Assembly (NCBI GenBank): GCA_937876435.1
Contig: CALEIL010000298.1
Coordinates: forward strand, 1 to 9,608
DNA: 9,608 bases
DNA from: an uncultured Bacteroidota bacterium
Lineage (GTDB): Bacteria > Bacteroidota > Bacteroidia > Chitinophagales > Saprospiraceae
Reading direction: 5' to 3'
Every line of letters begins with the position of its first letter. Position 1 is the first letter of the stretch. Made by a program: the position numbers and the translations under genes. Positions 1 through 6,124 of the stretch are shown here, piece after piece. The notes beneath the pieces were generated by a model. The model was not told where the DNA came from. It searched no databases and saw only the letters and a list, made by a program, of their open reading frames with translations.

Positions 1-1615
1 GCCTATCCTCAACCTCAAAACGGCCGAAGGAGTGAAAGGGCTCCGGGATATAAGTACGGCCAGCGCCAGGCTGGTCAAAAAGTATAAAGGCGTGCTGAGT
101 GGAGAACATGGTGATGGCAGGTTGAGAGCCGAATTTTTACCGATGATGGTAGGTGAAGAAATGTATGATATCTGGCGTCAGGTCAAGTCTATCTGGGATC
201 CCCACAATCTTTTCAATCCTGGCAAAATCGTCGACGCTCCTCCCATGGACACCGCTCTGAGGTATAGTATTGGCGAACCGGACTGGGGCTATGACACCTT
301 TTATAAGTTTGAAAATGGGGGAGGAATGATGAGCGTCGTAGAAAAATGCAACGGTACCGGGGAATGCCGGAAACTGGCAGAAACGGGCGATACCATGTGT
401 CCGAGCCATATGGCCACGCGGTACGAAGAGGATAGCACGCGCGCCCGGGCCAATGCGATGAGGGAATATATGAAAGGGGATCAGAATGTCCTGACGTTTG
501 ATTCTCCGGAGGTCATGAAAGTGCTCGACCACTGCCTTTCGTGCAAGGGTTGTAAAAATGAATGCCCGTCCAATGTCGATATGACCAAATTGAAATCGGA
601 GTATTACGCGCAGTATTACAAAAACCATAGAAGATCGATCCGGGATTACATGATCCTGCGGTTTTACGATTTGTACCGGCTGGCCGCCGGGATTCCCGGG
701 ATATCCAATTTTGTCATCCGGAATTTTGGGACGTTGATCAAAAAGACAGCGAGTTTCCACACCAAAAGATCTCTTCCTCCGGTTTCGGCTCCTACCTGGA
801 AAAAATGGATGAAGAATCACACGTCTGCAAGTCCCGTTACGCAGGAGAAGAAAGTTTATATTTTTATTGACGAGTTCATCGATGTCAACGAAGCGGAAAT
901 CGGAATCAAAGCGGTGGAGCTTCTGGAATACCTGGGATATGAAGTAGTACATCTGGAACACAAAGAAAGCGGCAGGGCAGCTTTTTCAAAAGGATTCCTG
1001 GAACAAGGTCGAAATATCGCCAGGCACAACGTAGAAGTTTTTTCAGCCATCCTGACCGAACCCAATGCGGTGATCCTGGGAGTGGAGCCCTCGGCGATCC
1101 TGAGTTTTCGGGATGAGTATCCGGAGATATTGAGGGGGAAGGAACGGGAACAGGCATTGCAACTGGCCACCAGGGCATGGACCGTCGAAGAATTTTTATC
1201 CGATGAAATCCGGACCAATCAGATCAGTTCGGCTTCGTTCGACGGCACTGAAAGGACGATGGCTGTGCACCTTCATTGCCATTTCAAAGCCATGTCCGAT
1301 AAGGAATCGGTGGTCACGCTGCTGTCGTTACCGGAGAATCATCACGTAGAATATATCCCTTCGGGATGTTGTGGTATGGCCGGATCATTCGGATTTGAGT
1401 CGGAGCATTTCGAATTATCGATGAAGGTCGGTGAGCTTGTGGTATTTCCCGCCATGCGAAGCCTGAATCAGGATGCTATTCCGGTAGCGCAGGGGGTCAG
1501 TTGCAGGCATCAGATCCTGGATGGAGTGGGGAAGAGGGCTCTTCATCCTCTGGAGGTGTTACACGAAGCGGTGATTAAAAATTATTCACGCAATCCAGTG
1601 GATCCTGTGGTATAA
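1..1615 (+). CDS. FAD-linked oxidase / 4Fe-4S D-2-hydroxyacid dehydrogenase, C-terminal half (5' end outside window)
   Basis: This is the C-terminal part of a large fused flavin/iron-sulfur dehydrogenase (GlcD-GlcF fusion, like E. coli YdiJ), which oxidises a D-2-hydroxyacid such as D-lactate or D-2-hydroxyglutarate and passes electrons on through Fe-S clusters. The frame is open from base 2, with family-like residues before the GTG at 32, so that GTG is internal and the start lies upstream. Numbering from 32: the end of the FAD-oxidase C domain (GEHGDGR, about 24-30; NPGKIV, about 62-67), a first cysteine group C106/C112/C123-P, a second CxxCxxCxxxCP group C168/C171/C174/C178, then two CCG-type repeats. 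The second repeat keeps HLHCH (C416) and SGCCGMAGSFG (C446, C447); the first has SGR at 313-315 where CCGR is usual. Whole proteins of this family are about 950-1000 residues, so roughly half is present. The substrate cannot be read from this part. No terminator is visible after the TAA. Confidence 0.92.
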   Translation, partial: PILNLKTAEGVKGLRDISTASARLVKKYKGVLSGEHGDGRLRAEFLPMMVGEEMYDIWRQVKSIWDPHNLFNPGKIVDAPPMDTALRYSIGEPDWGYDTFYKFENGGGMMSVVEKCNGTGECRKLAETGDTMCPSHMATRYEEDSTRARANAMREYMKGDQNVLTFDSPEVMKVLDHCLSCKGCKNECPSNVDMTKLKSEYYAQYYKNHRRSIRDYMILRFYDLYRLAAGIPGISNFVIRNFGTLIKKTASFHTKRSLPPVSAPTWKKWMKNHTSASPVTQEKKVYIFIDEFIDVNEAEIGIKAVELLEYLGYEVVHLEHKESGRAAFSKGFLEQGRNIARHNVEVFSAILTEPNAVILGVEPSAILSFRDEYPEILRGKEREQALQLATRAWTVEEFLSDEIRTNQISSASFDGTERTMAVHLHCHFKAMSDKESVVTLLSLPENHHVEYIPSGCCGMAGSFGFESEHFELSMKVGELVVFPAMRSLNQDAIPVAQGVSCRHQILDGVGKRALHPLEVLHEAVIKNYSRNPVDPVV

Positions 1616-1627
1616 TTATCTTGTCCG

Positions 1628-1656
1628 TTGACAGGTAATTGGATTGGACGTATTAT
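1628..1656 (+). promoter_or_regulatory. Candidate promoter for the GH20 gene
   Basis: TTGACA at 1628-1633 and TATTAT at 1651-1656 are separated by 17 bases, close to the classic sigma-70 pattern, and end 38 bases before the GH20 start. An overlapping TATATTTA (1654-1661) is one mismatch from the Bacteroidota -7 box TAnnTTTG, but its TTG would then be 23 bases away, at the long end of the accepted range. Either reading gives the GH20 gene its own promoter within the 79-base gap. Confidence 0.4.
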
Positions 1657-1694
1657 ATTTAGAGAAATAATCATTTCCTGATAAATAAACGAAT

Positions 1695-3287
1695 ATGAGA
1701 CCTGCCGTACTTCCGTTTTTGGCTCTGTTGAGCAGCTTTATAATTGGTATCCTGGGGAGCTGCAACCAATCATACCCCCCAACCGATTTGTCTAATGAAG
1801 CCCTTATCCCCATACCGGTTTCGGTCGTGTCGGACGGAAATCAATTTCAGCTCAGGCACGATATGAATATTTATGTGGAGGCCGGAAATCAGGAAGTGGC
1901 TTTGGCGGGGGAATATCTGGCGTCCGTACTCGGGCCTGCTACGGGCTTTGACCTGGAGGTCGAAGAAACCATCGTGCCCCCTCCCAAAGGACAAATTTAT
2001 TTACACCTCGATGCCACCGATCGGGAATTGGGCAGGGAAGGTTATGTATTGGAAATCACGGATTCGGGGATCGATCTCAAAGCTCCGGATGCGGCCGGAC
2101 TGACGATGGGGATCGCTACACTTCGTCAGTTGCTTCCCCCGGAGATCGAATCCCAAACCATACAGGATATCGACTGGATGCTGTCCACGGGAACCATCCG
2201 GGATTACCCCGAATACGAATACCGGGGAGCCATGCTCGATGTAGCGCGACATTTTTTCCCGGTGGACGTGGTGAAACGATACATAGATTATCTGGCCATG
2301 TACAAATTTAACAGGTTGCACCTGCATTTGTCCGATGATCAGGGATGGAGGATCGAGATCAGATCCTGGCCCAGGTTGACCACGATCGGTGGAAGTACAG
2401 AAGTGGGCGGTGGGAAAGGAGGTTTTTATACCCAGGATGAGTACAAACAAATAGTGGAATACGCCAGGATTCGCCATATTATGGTAGTCCCCGAGATCGA
2501 TATGCCCAGCCATACCAATGCGGCTCTGGCTTCCTATCCCGAGCTCAATTGCGACAACCGGTCTCCGGAATTGTATACGGGCACGGAAGTGGGTTTCAGT
2601 ACGCTGTGTACGACCAGGGAGGTAGTTTACCAATTTGTAGAAGACGTGATCGGGGAATTGGCAGCTATCACTCCGGGAGATTACATTCATATTGGAGGGG
2701 ATGAATCACACGTGACACCCATGGAAGATTATATCCCTTTTATAGAACGGGTCCAGGACATCGTCCAGGCTACGGGTAAAACCATAATTGGCTGGGATGA
2801 AATCGCGCATGCCAGACTAGTGCCTGGAACCATCGTGCAGTACTGGGAAGAAGGGGATAATGCCAGGAAAGGAATCGAACAGGGTGTCCGGGTGTTGATG
2901 TCGCCGGCCACAAAAGCCTATATTGATATGCAGTACGATTCTACGAGCCGCATCGGACTGCACTGGGCGGCTTATATCGAAGTGGATGAAGCGTATAACT
3001 GGGATCCCGCTACCTTTGAAGAAGGAATCAGCCGGGACGATATTCTCGGCGTGGAAACGGCCCTGTGGGCGGAGACCATTACCGATCTCAAGGATATCGA
3101 TTATCTGGCATTCCCCAGATTACCAGGTTATGGGGAAATTGGATGGAGCCCTGCCGCTCAACGGGACTGGGAGGATTATTCGCAGCGATTGGGTGCGCAG
3201 CAGGATCGGTTTGAAATCATGGGCATCGGATATTATCCATCTGATCGGGTCTCCTGGGGATCCAAAGCTCCGAGTCCCAATGAATAA
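1695..3287 (+). CDS. GH20 beta-N-acetylhexosaminidase, lipoprotein
   Basis: This glycoside hydrolase family 20 exo-enzyme removes terminal beta-linked GlcNAc or GalNAc by substrate-assisted catalysis. The 530-residue protein begins with a lipoprotein signal whose box ILGSC gives lipid-modified C23, so it should sit in the envelope. A GH20b-type N-terminal domain covers about residues 38-165. The TIM barrel follows, starting at YRGAMLDVARHFF (substrate-binding R177), with HLHLSDDQGW (209-218), PEIDMPSH (266-273) and the catalytic pair HIGGDE (D336-E337). Later tryptophan motifs IGWDE and ALWAE line the sugar pocket. It ends shortly after the barrel, so it is a compact two-domain form with none of the extra C-terminal modules common in Bacteroidota homologues. 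The start ATG is supported by the signal peptide; the leader is A/T-rich without a clear ribosome site. No SusC/SusD pair or other glycosidase adjoins it, so the substrate (chitobiose, peptidoglycan fragments or host glycans) is undetermined. Confidence 0.95.
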   Translation: MRPAVLPFLALLSSFIIGILGSCNQSYPPTDLSNEALIPIPVSVVSDGNQFQLRHDMNIYVEAGNQEVALAGEYLASVLGPATGFDLEVEETIVPPPKGQIYLHLDATDRELGREGYVLEITDSGIDLKAPDAAGLTMGIATLRQLLPPEIESQTIQDIDWMLSTGTIRDYPEYEYRGAMLDVARHFFPVDVVKRYIDYLAMYKFNRLHLHLSDDQGWRIEIRSWPRLTTIGGSTEVGGGKGGFYTQDEYKQIVEYARIRHIMVVPEIDMPSHTNAALASYPELNCDNRSPELYTGTEVGFSTLCTTREVVYQFVEDVIGELAAITPGDYIHIGGDESHVTPMEDYIPFIERVQDIVQATGKTIIGWDEIAHARLVPGTIVQYWEEGDNARKGIEQGVRVLMSPATKAYIDMQYDSTSRIGLHWAAYIEVDEAYNWDPATFEEGISRDDILGVETALWAETITDLKDIDYLAFPRLPGYGEIGWSPAAQRDWEDYSQRLGAQQDRFEIMGIGYYPSDRVSWGSKAPSPNE

Positions 3288-3377
3288 TTACATCGTGTAT
3301 GCGACTAATCGATTTTATCCCCCCCGGACATCAGAGGGAAAACATCTGGAAAAAAAATATATTTGTTAAAATTATTG

Positions 3378-3413
3378 GCTGTTTTTAGTCCGCTTAAACA
3401 GCACGTTTGCTGT
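3378..3413. repeat. Overlapping, mutually exclusive inverted repeats
   Basis: GCTGTTT (3378-3384) can pair with AAACAGC (3396-3402) across an 11-base loop. The right arm can instead form ACAGCA-CGTT-TGCTGT (3398-3413), a 6-bp stem with a 4-base loop. The two stems share 3398-3402 and cannot form together. They lie about 90 bases after the GH20 stop and lack a T tract, so termination is doubtful. Their function is unknown. Confidence 0.45.
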
Positions 3414-3461
3414 CCTCAAAATTCCATGCAAAATAAGTGTTATATCTATTGGTCTATGGAG

Positions 3462-3476
3462 TACACTTAAAGTGTA
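3462..3476. repeat. Inverted repeat TACACT-TAA-AGTGTA
   Basis: A perfect 6-bp inverted repeat with a 3-base centre. The short spacing suits a DNA site for a dimeric regulator better than an RNA stem, but no regulator is encoded nearby and the distance to the next start (about 190 bases) is long for an operator. Confidence 0.35.
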
Positions 3477-3510
3477 TGTGCTTATTTCCTAATAATATAT
3501 TTTTTAACAA

Positions 3511-3530
3511 TATGTGCATTTTTGCACGTA
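3511..3530. repeat. Hairpin TATGTGCA-TTTT-TGCACGTA
   Basis: An 8-bp stem with one G-T pair and a TTTT loop, on both sides of which the DNA is almost pure A/T. It is not followed by a T run on either strand, so it is unlikely to be a simple terminator. It repeats the TATGTGC heptamer seen at 3475-3481. Confidence 0.4.
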
Positions 3531-3616
3531 TTGAATTAATAAATATATGAAGATTTTTATATATTAAAGTAAAATGTCATGGTATTGTTTTTGTGATTTT
3601 GACCTTGCTGGCTTCA

Positions 3617-3648
3617 TTTGAAATTCCTCCTATGAGTTAGTACATTTC
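3617..3648 (+). promoter_or_regulatory. Candidate Bacteroidota promoter for the unknown lipoprotein
   Basis: TTTG (3617-3620), a 20-base spacer and TACATTTC (3641-3648) match the Bacteroidota -33 / -7 pattern (TTTG, TAnnTTTG) in all but the last base. The match ends 20 bases before the ATG at 3669, which predicts a short leader. Confidence 0.45.
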
Positions 3649-3668
3649 ACAAATTGTTAAATAAATAA

Positions 3669-4244
3669 ATGACCATGAGATTTATTCTACTATTTCTATT
3701 GATCTATTCTTGTCAGATCGACAACGGATTTCAGGATTTAACCCCCAAAGATAATTTTGGCGCTGATTACTTTTTCAATGCCCCTGCATTTACTGAAGCC
3801 TTGAACAATATCGGGAAATCAGATTCAGACGGCGATACGCTGTTTAATATCCGTCGCCCTGAATACCTCCTTCCTGCTCCTTTGCATACCACGGAAGTGA
3901 GTTGGGTATCCACGGATACATTTGCATTCGAATCCCAGGATTTTCAGCAGGTCCTCAACCTGATTACTCACACTGCGGAAATTCACAGCAGAGAAATCCA
4001 AAGTTCTGTGGTTTCCTCCAAGTTGGGCATCGTGTACCTTAACGGTCAGATGGCCTGGTCTGTTCCGGGTGAATACTACCTGGTGCCTTACAACCTGGCG
4101 AATGGGGAGCGGATTTATATCCAGATTTCGAGGACCAAAAAGAGTGGGGGAGGATTTTTATCCAGTTGGTATTATACAGCCAATGGTTTGTGGATGATCG
4201 GCAAGGAAAATAGGAGCGTCCGTCCAGGCCTCGACGTATCCTAA
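3669..4244 (+). CDS. Unrecognised small lipoprotein
   Basis: I do not recognise the 191-residue product. It starts with a short hydrophobic signal ending in a lipobox-like LIYSC, so C15 is the likely lipidated residue and the mature part is an envelope protein of about 177 residues. ATG codons at 3669 and 3675 are both possible; the second gives an equally good signal (MRFILLFLLIYSC). The mature sequence is mixed alpha/beta in character, with aromatic-rich segments in the second half (EYYLVPYNLA, about 137-146; SSWYYTANGLWMIG, about 165-178), no cysteine after C15, no repeats and no obvious catalytic motif. A candidate promoter precedes it and two terminators follow it, so it appears to be a single-gene transcript. 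It is convergent with purE. The good signal peptide and the flanking signals make a real gene likely even without a family. Confidence 0.72.
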   Translation: MTMRFILLFLLIYSCQIDNGFQDLTPKDNFGADYFFNAPAFTEALNNIGKSDSDGDTLFNIRRPEYLLPAPLHTTEVSWVSTDTFAFESQDFQQVLNLITHTAEIHSREIQSSVVSSKLGIVYLNGQMAWSVPGEYYLVPYNLANGERIYIQISRTKKSGGGFLSSWYYTANGLWMIGKENRSVRPGLDVS

Positions 4245-4261
4245 GGAACTATAATCTTCAT

Positions 4262-4302
4262 TGACCGGAGCCGGAAATAAGACTGACTTCGGTTACTTTT
4301 TT
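4262..4302 (+). terminator. Rho-independent terminator of the unknown lipoprotein gene
   Basis: TGACCGGAG (4262-4270) pairs with CTTCGGTTA (4287-4295), a 9-bp stem with two G-T pairs and a 16-base loop. It is followed by C and six Ts (4297-4302). It begins 18 bases after the stop at 4244, the expected place. Confidence 0.55.
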
Positions 4303-4325
4303 GGTTAAAAAGTTGAAAATTGGAC

Positions 4326-4361
4326 AAGATCTGTTCCATCCATATGGGACAGATCTTTTTT
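4326..4361 (+). terminator. Strong second terminator between convergent genes
   Basis: The left arm AAGATCTGTTCC (4326-4337) pairs with GGGACAGATCTT (4346-4357), a 12-bp stem with one G-T pair and an 8-base loop. A T run (4356-4361) and a further TTTT follow. The T tract faces plus-strand transcripts. On the minus strand the hairpin also lies just after the purE stop, but only a weaker T-rich stretch follows, so it may serve purKE partially as well. Confidence 0.75.
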
Positions 4362-4369
4362 GTTTTAGA

Positions 4370-4876
4370 TCAAAAATCGGACGGAAATTGTTCCTTGATC
4401 TGGCTGATCTTATATTCGACGTTTTCCTTCAATGTGATTTTATATTGCTCCAGTTTCCGGGCGATGGTCTGATCCGTCATACTCAGCATGGAAGCAGCCA
4501 GGATACCCGCGTTTTTGGCTCCGTTGAGAGCTACCGTGGCTACCGGGATACCACCCGGCATCTGAAGAATAGACAGCACGCTGTCCCAGCCGTCGATGCT
4601 ATTGGTCGACTTGATAGGTACGCCGATGACCGGAAGAGTGGTGAGGGAAGCTATCATCCCCGGCAAATGTGCTGCGCCACCTGCTCCTGCAATGATCACC
4701 TTGAGCCCCCTTGACCGGGCGCTCTTTGCAAATTCCACCATCCGGTCGGGTGTACGATGGGCGGACACGATGGTCAATTCATATGGAATTTCGAGTTCGT
4801 TCAGGAATTCCGCTGCCTGTTTCATAATAGGCAGATCTGAATCGGACCCCATGATGATGCTTATTTCTGCGTTCAT
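4370..4876 (-). CDS. purE: 5-(carboxyamino)imidazole ribonucleotide mutase (PurE, class I)
   Basis: PurE converts N5-CAIR to CAIR in de novo purine synthesis, in the cytoplasm, as an octamer in known members. The 168 residues are full length for bacterial class I PurE. Visible motifs are the nucleotide-binding loop MGSDSD (9-14), SAHRTP (38-43, with the conserved H40), GAGGAAHLPGM (64-74, H70), PVIGVPI, and SILQMPGGIPVATVALNGAKN, the long conserved stretch near the C-terminus. Pairing with purK in the same transcript supports the class I mutase rather than the AIR-carboxylating class II enzyme. Its ATG overlaps the purK TGA (ATGA), which implies translational coupling. The TGA stop lies just beyond a hairpin terminator shared with the convergent lipoprotein gene. 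Confidence 0.97.
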   Translation of the reverse strand: MNAEISIIMGSDSDLPIMKQAAEFLNELEIPYELTIVSAHRTPDRMVEFAKSARSRGLKVIIAGAGGAAHLPGMIASLTTLPVIGVPIKSTNSIDGWDSVLSILQMPGGIPVATVALNGAKNAGILAASMLSMTDQTIARKLEQYKITLKENVEYKISQIKEQFPSDF

Positions 4877-6018
4877 GTGCTGATAACTTTTAAGTGTGTC
4901 TGAATCAATTGGATCTTATGTTCTATATCGATGCGGTCATTTCCTGCCACGGTGATATGTCCCATTTTCCTGTAAGGGCGTGTTTCTGGTTTTCCGTATA
5001 TATGGACGTGTACGTTGTCCAGGGCCAATACTTTTTCCAGGCCTTCGTAGGTAGGTGGACCAGAATGGCCAGGTTCTCCCAGAAGGTTGATCATAGCAGC
5101 GGGTTGGAGCATCGTAGTACTTCCCAGAGGCAGATTGAGGAGCCCCCGGAGGTGTTGCTCAAATTGACTGGTAACAGCGTTTTCCAACGTATGATGGCCA
5201 CTGTTGTGCGGACGTGGAGCCACCTCATTGATCAGAATTTCGTCGTCTTCGGTCCAGAAAAATTCAATGGCCAGCAAGCCACTGATTCCAAAGGTTTCCA
5301 TCGTGTCCCGGGCAATCTTCATCAGGGGTTGCTGTATATGGTCCGGGATATCGGCGGGAGCGTACAGGTAGGCCAGCATATTTTGTTCATTGAAAACCAT
5401 TTCGACCGGATCGTAGCACCGGATCTCCCCCTCCTCATTGCGGGCGGTGACGACAGCGAGTTCTTTTCGGATGCGGACCATTCCTTCCACGATGCACGTT
5501 CCTTCCATCAACCCGCTCAGTTCCGCATGTTCTCTTACGAGCTGCACCCCCCGGCCGTCGTAACCTTCGCCCCTGGTTTTTTGAACGAAAGGAATCCGAA
5601 TCTTTCCTTCGTGGAATGCAGCGACGACTTCATCTTTTGATTGGTAGCTTTCAAATGGAACCGTCGGCAATCCATGGTCGAGGAAAAATTGATTTTGGAG
5701 GTATTTGTCTTTGATGATTTCCAGCGCCTGGGGGTGGGGATGAATCCGAACCCCTTTCCCGGCCAATTCGTACAAAGCTTCGATATTGACGTGTTCGATT
5801 TCGACTCCCAGGACATCGAGATCACTGCCAAAGTCGAGAACATCCTTATAATCCCGAAAATCACCCTTTACAAAATTCCAGGCATTGACCCCACCGGGAA
5901 AAGTAGGATCTTTGTCGAGCAAAGAAAGAGCCAGATTCCATTGATTGGCTGTATAATTGAGCATTTTTCCCAATTGACCGCCTCCTAATATCCCGATTCG
6001 GGCCTTCCCAATGTTCAT
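4873..6018 (-). CDS. purK: 5-(carboxyamino)imidazole ribonucleotide synthase (PurK)
   Basis: PurK is the ATP-grasp ligase that carboxylates AIR to N5-CAIR with ATP and bicarbonate, the substrate for PurE encoded next to it. The 381 residues match the usual length. An N-terminal Rossmann-like preATP-grasp domain begins with GILGGGQLGKM (9-19). The central ATP-grasp domain shows KTRGEGYDGRGVQ (147-159), and the metal and substrate loop INEVAPRPHNSGHHT (263-277) is followed by TSQFEQH (283-289). The C-terminal domain carries RKMGHIT (350-356). The ATG at 6018 is supported by homology starting only a few residues in. The gene is first in a purK-purE operon with a 4-base overlap and diverges from pyrC across 106 bases. 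The order purK before purE is the reverse of E. coli purEK. Confidence 0.97.
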   Translation of the reverse strand: MNIGKARIGILGGGQLGKMLNYTANQWNLALSLLDKDPTFPGGVNAWNFVKGDFRDYKDVLDFGSDLDVLGVEIEHVNIEALYELAGKGVRIHPHPQALEIIKDKYLQNQFFLDHGLPTVPFESYQSKDEVVAAFHEGKIRIPFVQKTRGEGYDGRGVQLVREHAELSGLMEGTCIVEGMVRIRKELAVVTARNEEGEIRCYDPVEMVFNEQNMLAYLYAPADIPDHIQQPLMKIARDTMETFGISGLLAIEFFWTEDDEILINEVAPRPHNSGHHTLENAVTSQFEQHLRGLLNLPLGSTTMLQPAAMINLLGEPGHSGPPTYEGLEKVLALDNVHVHIYGKPETRPYRKMGHITVAGNDRIDIEHKIQLIQTHLKVIST

Positions 6019-6100
6019 AATTAATCCAATATATTTTGAAAACCCAGGTTTAATTCTGGTATTCTTTCACCGGAAATGGTAAATTCAATTTCCTAACTCA

Positions 6101-6108
6101 CAAAAGTA
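6101..6108 (-). promoter_or_regulatory. Candidate -7 box of the purK-purE promoter
   Basis: On the minus strand the bases read TACTTTTG, a perfect match to the Bacteroidota -7 box TAnnTTTG, 82 bases upstream of the purK ATG. The -33 region would fall at about 6128-6135 inside the start of pyrC, where I see only a T-rich TTTTACG and no exact TTG. Support therefore comes mainly from the -7 match and the position. Confidence 0.35.
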
Positions 6109-6119
6109 AGTAAACTTAC
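6106..6119. promoter_or_regulatory. 14-base near-palindrome in the purK/pyrC divergent gap, possible operator
   Basis: GTAAGT-AA-ACTTAC is a perfect 6-bp inverted repeat around an AA centre. It overlaps the candidate purK -7 box by three bases and ends five bases before the pyrC ATG. A protein bound here could block both purK transcription and pyrC expression. That role is inference: no regulator is encoded nearby and the motif does not match an operator I know. Confidence 0.35.
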
Positions 6120-6124
6120 AGGAT

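Larger units (their letters stand above)
3288..3668. other. A/T-rich 381-base intergenic region with short inverted repeats
   Basis: The gap between the GH20 gene and the unknown lipoprotein gene is clearly richer in A/T than its neighbours. I find no credible coding frame: the few ATGs lead to frames of under about 20 codons. It holds several short perfect inverted repeats (3378-3402, 3398-3413, 3462-3476, 3511-3530), a direct repeat TATGTGC (3475-3481 and 3511-3517), and a candidate promoter near its right end. No strong terminator follows GH20, since none of the stems is followed by a T tract. Confidence 0.6.

Noticed and set aside
137..961. A 274-codon open frame antisense to the dehydrogenase
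   Set aside because: It lies wholly opposite a well-supported gene; its product has no family features and it arises from the codon pattern of the sense gene.
2001..2690. A 229-codon open frame antisense to the GH20 gene
   Set aside because: Fully opposite conserved catalytic motifs of GH20; no recognisable protein character.
3288..3668. Insertion sequence remnant or tRNA gene in the long gap
   Set aside because: No transposase fragment, no matching terminal repeats or target duplication, and no cloverleaf or TTCRA-type motif could be found by eye.
4894..5640. A 248-codon plus-strand frame inside purK
   Set aside because: It is a shadow of purK, which has every family motif on the other strand.
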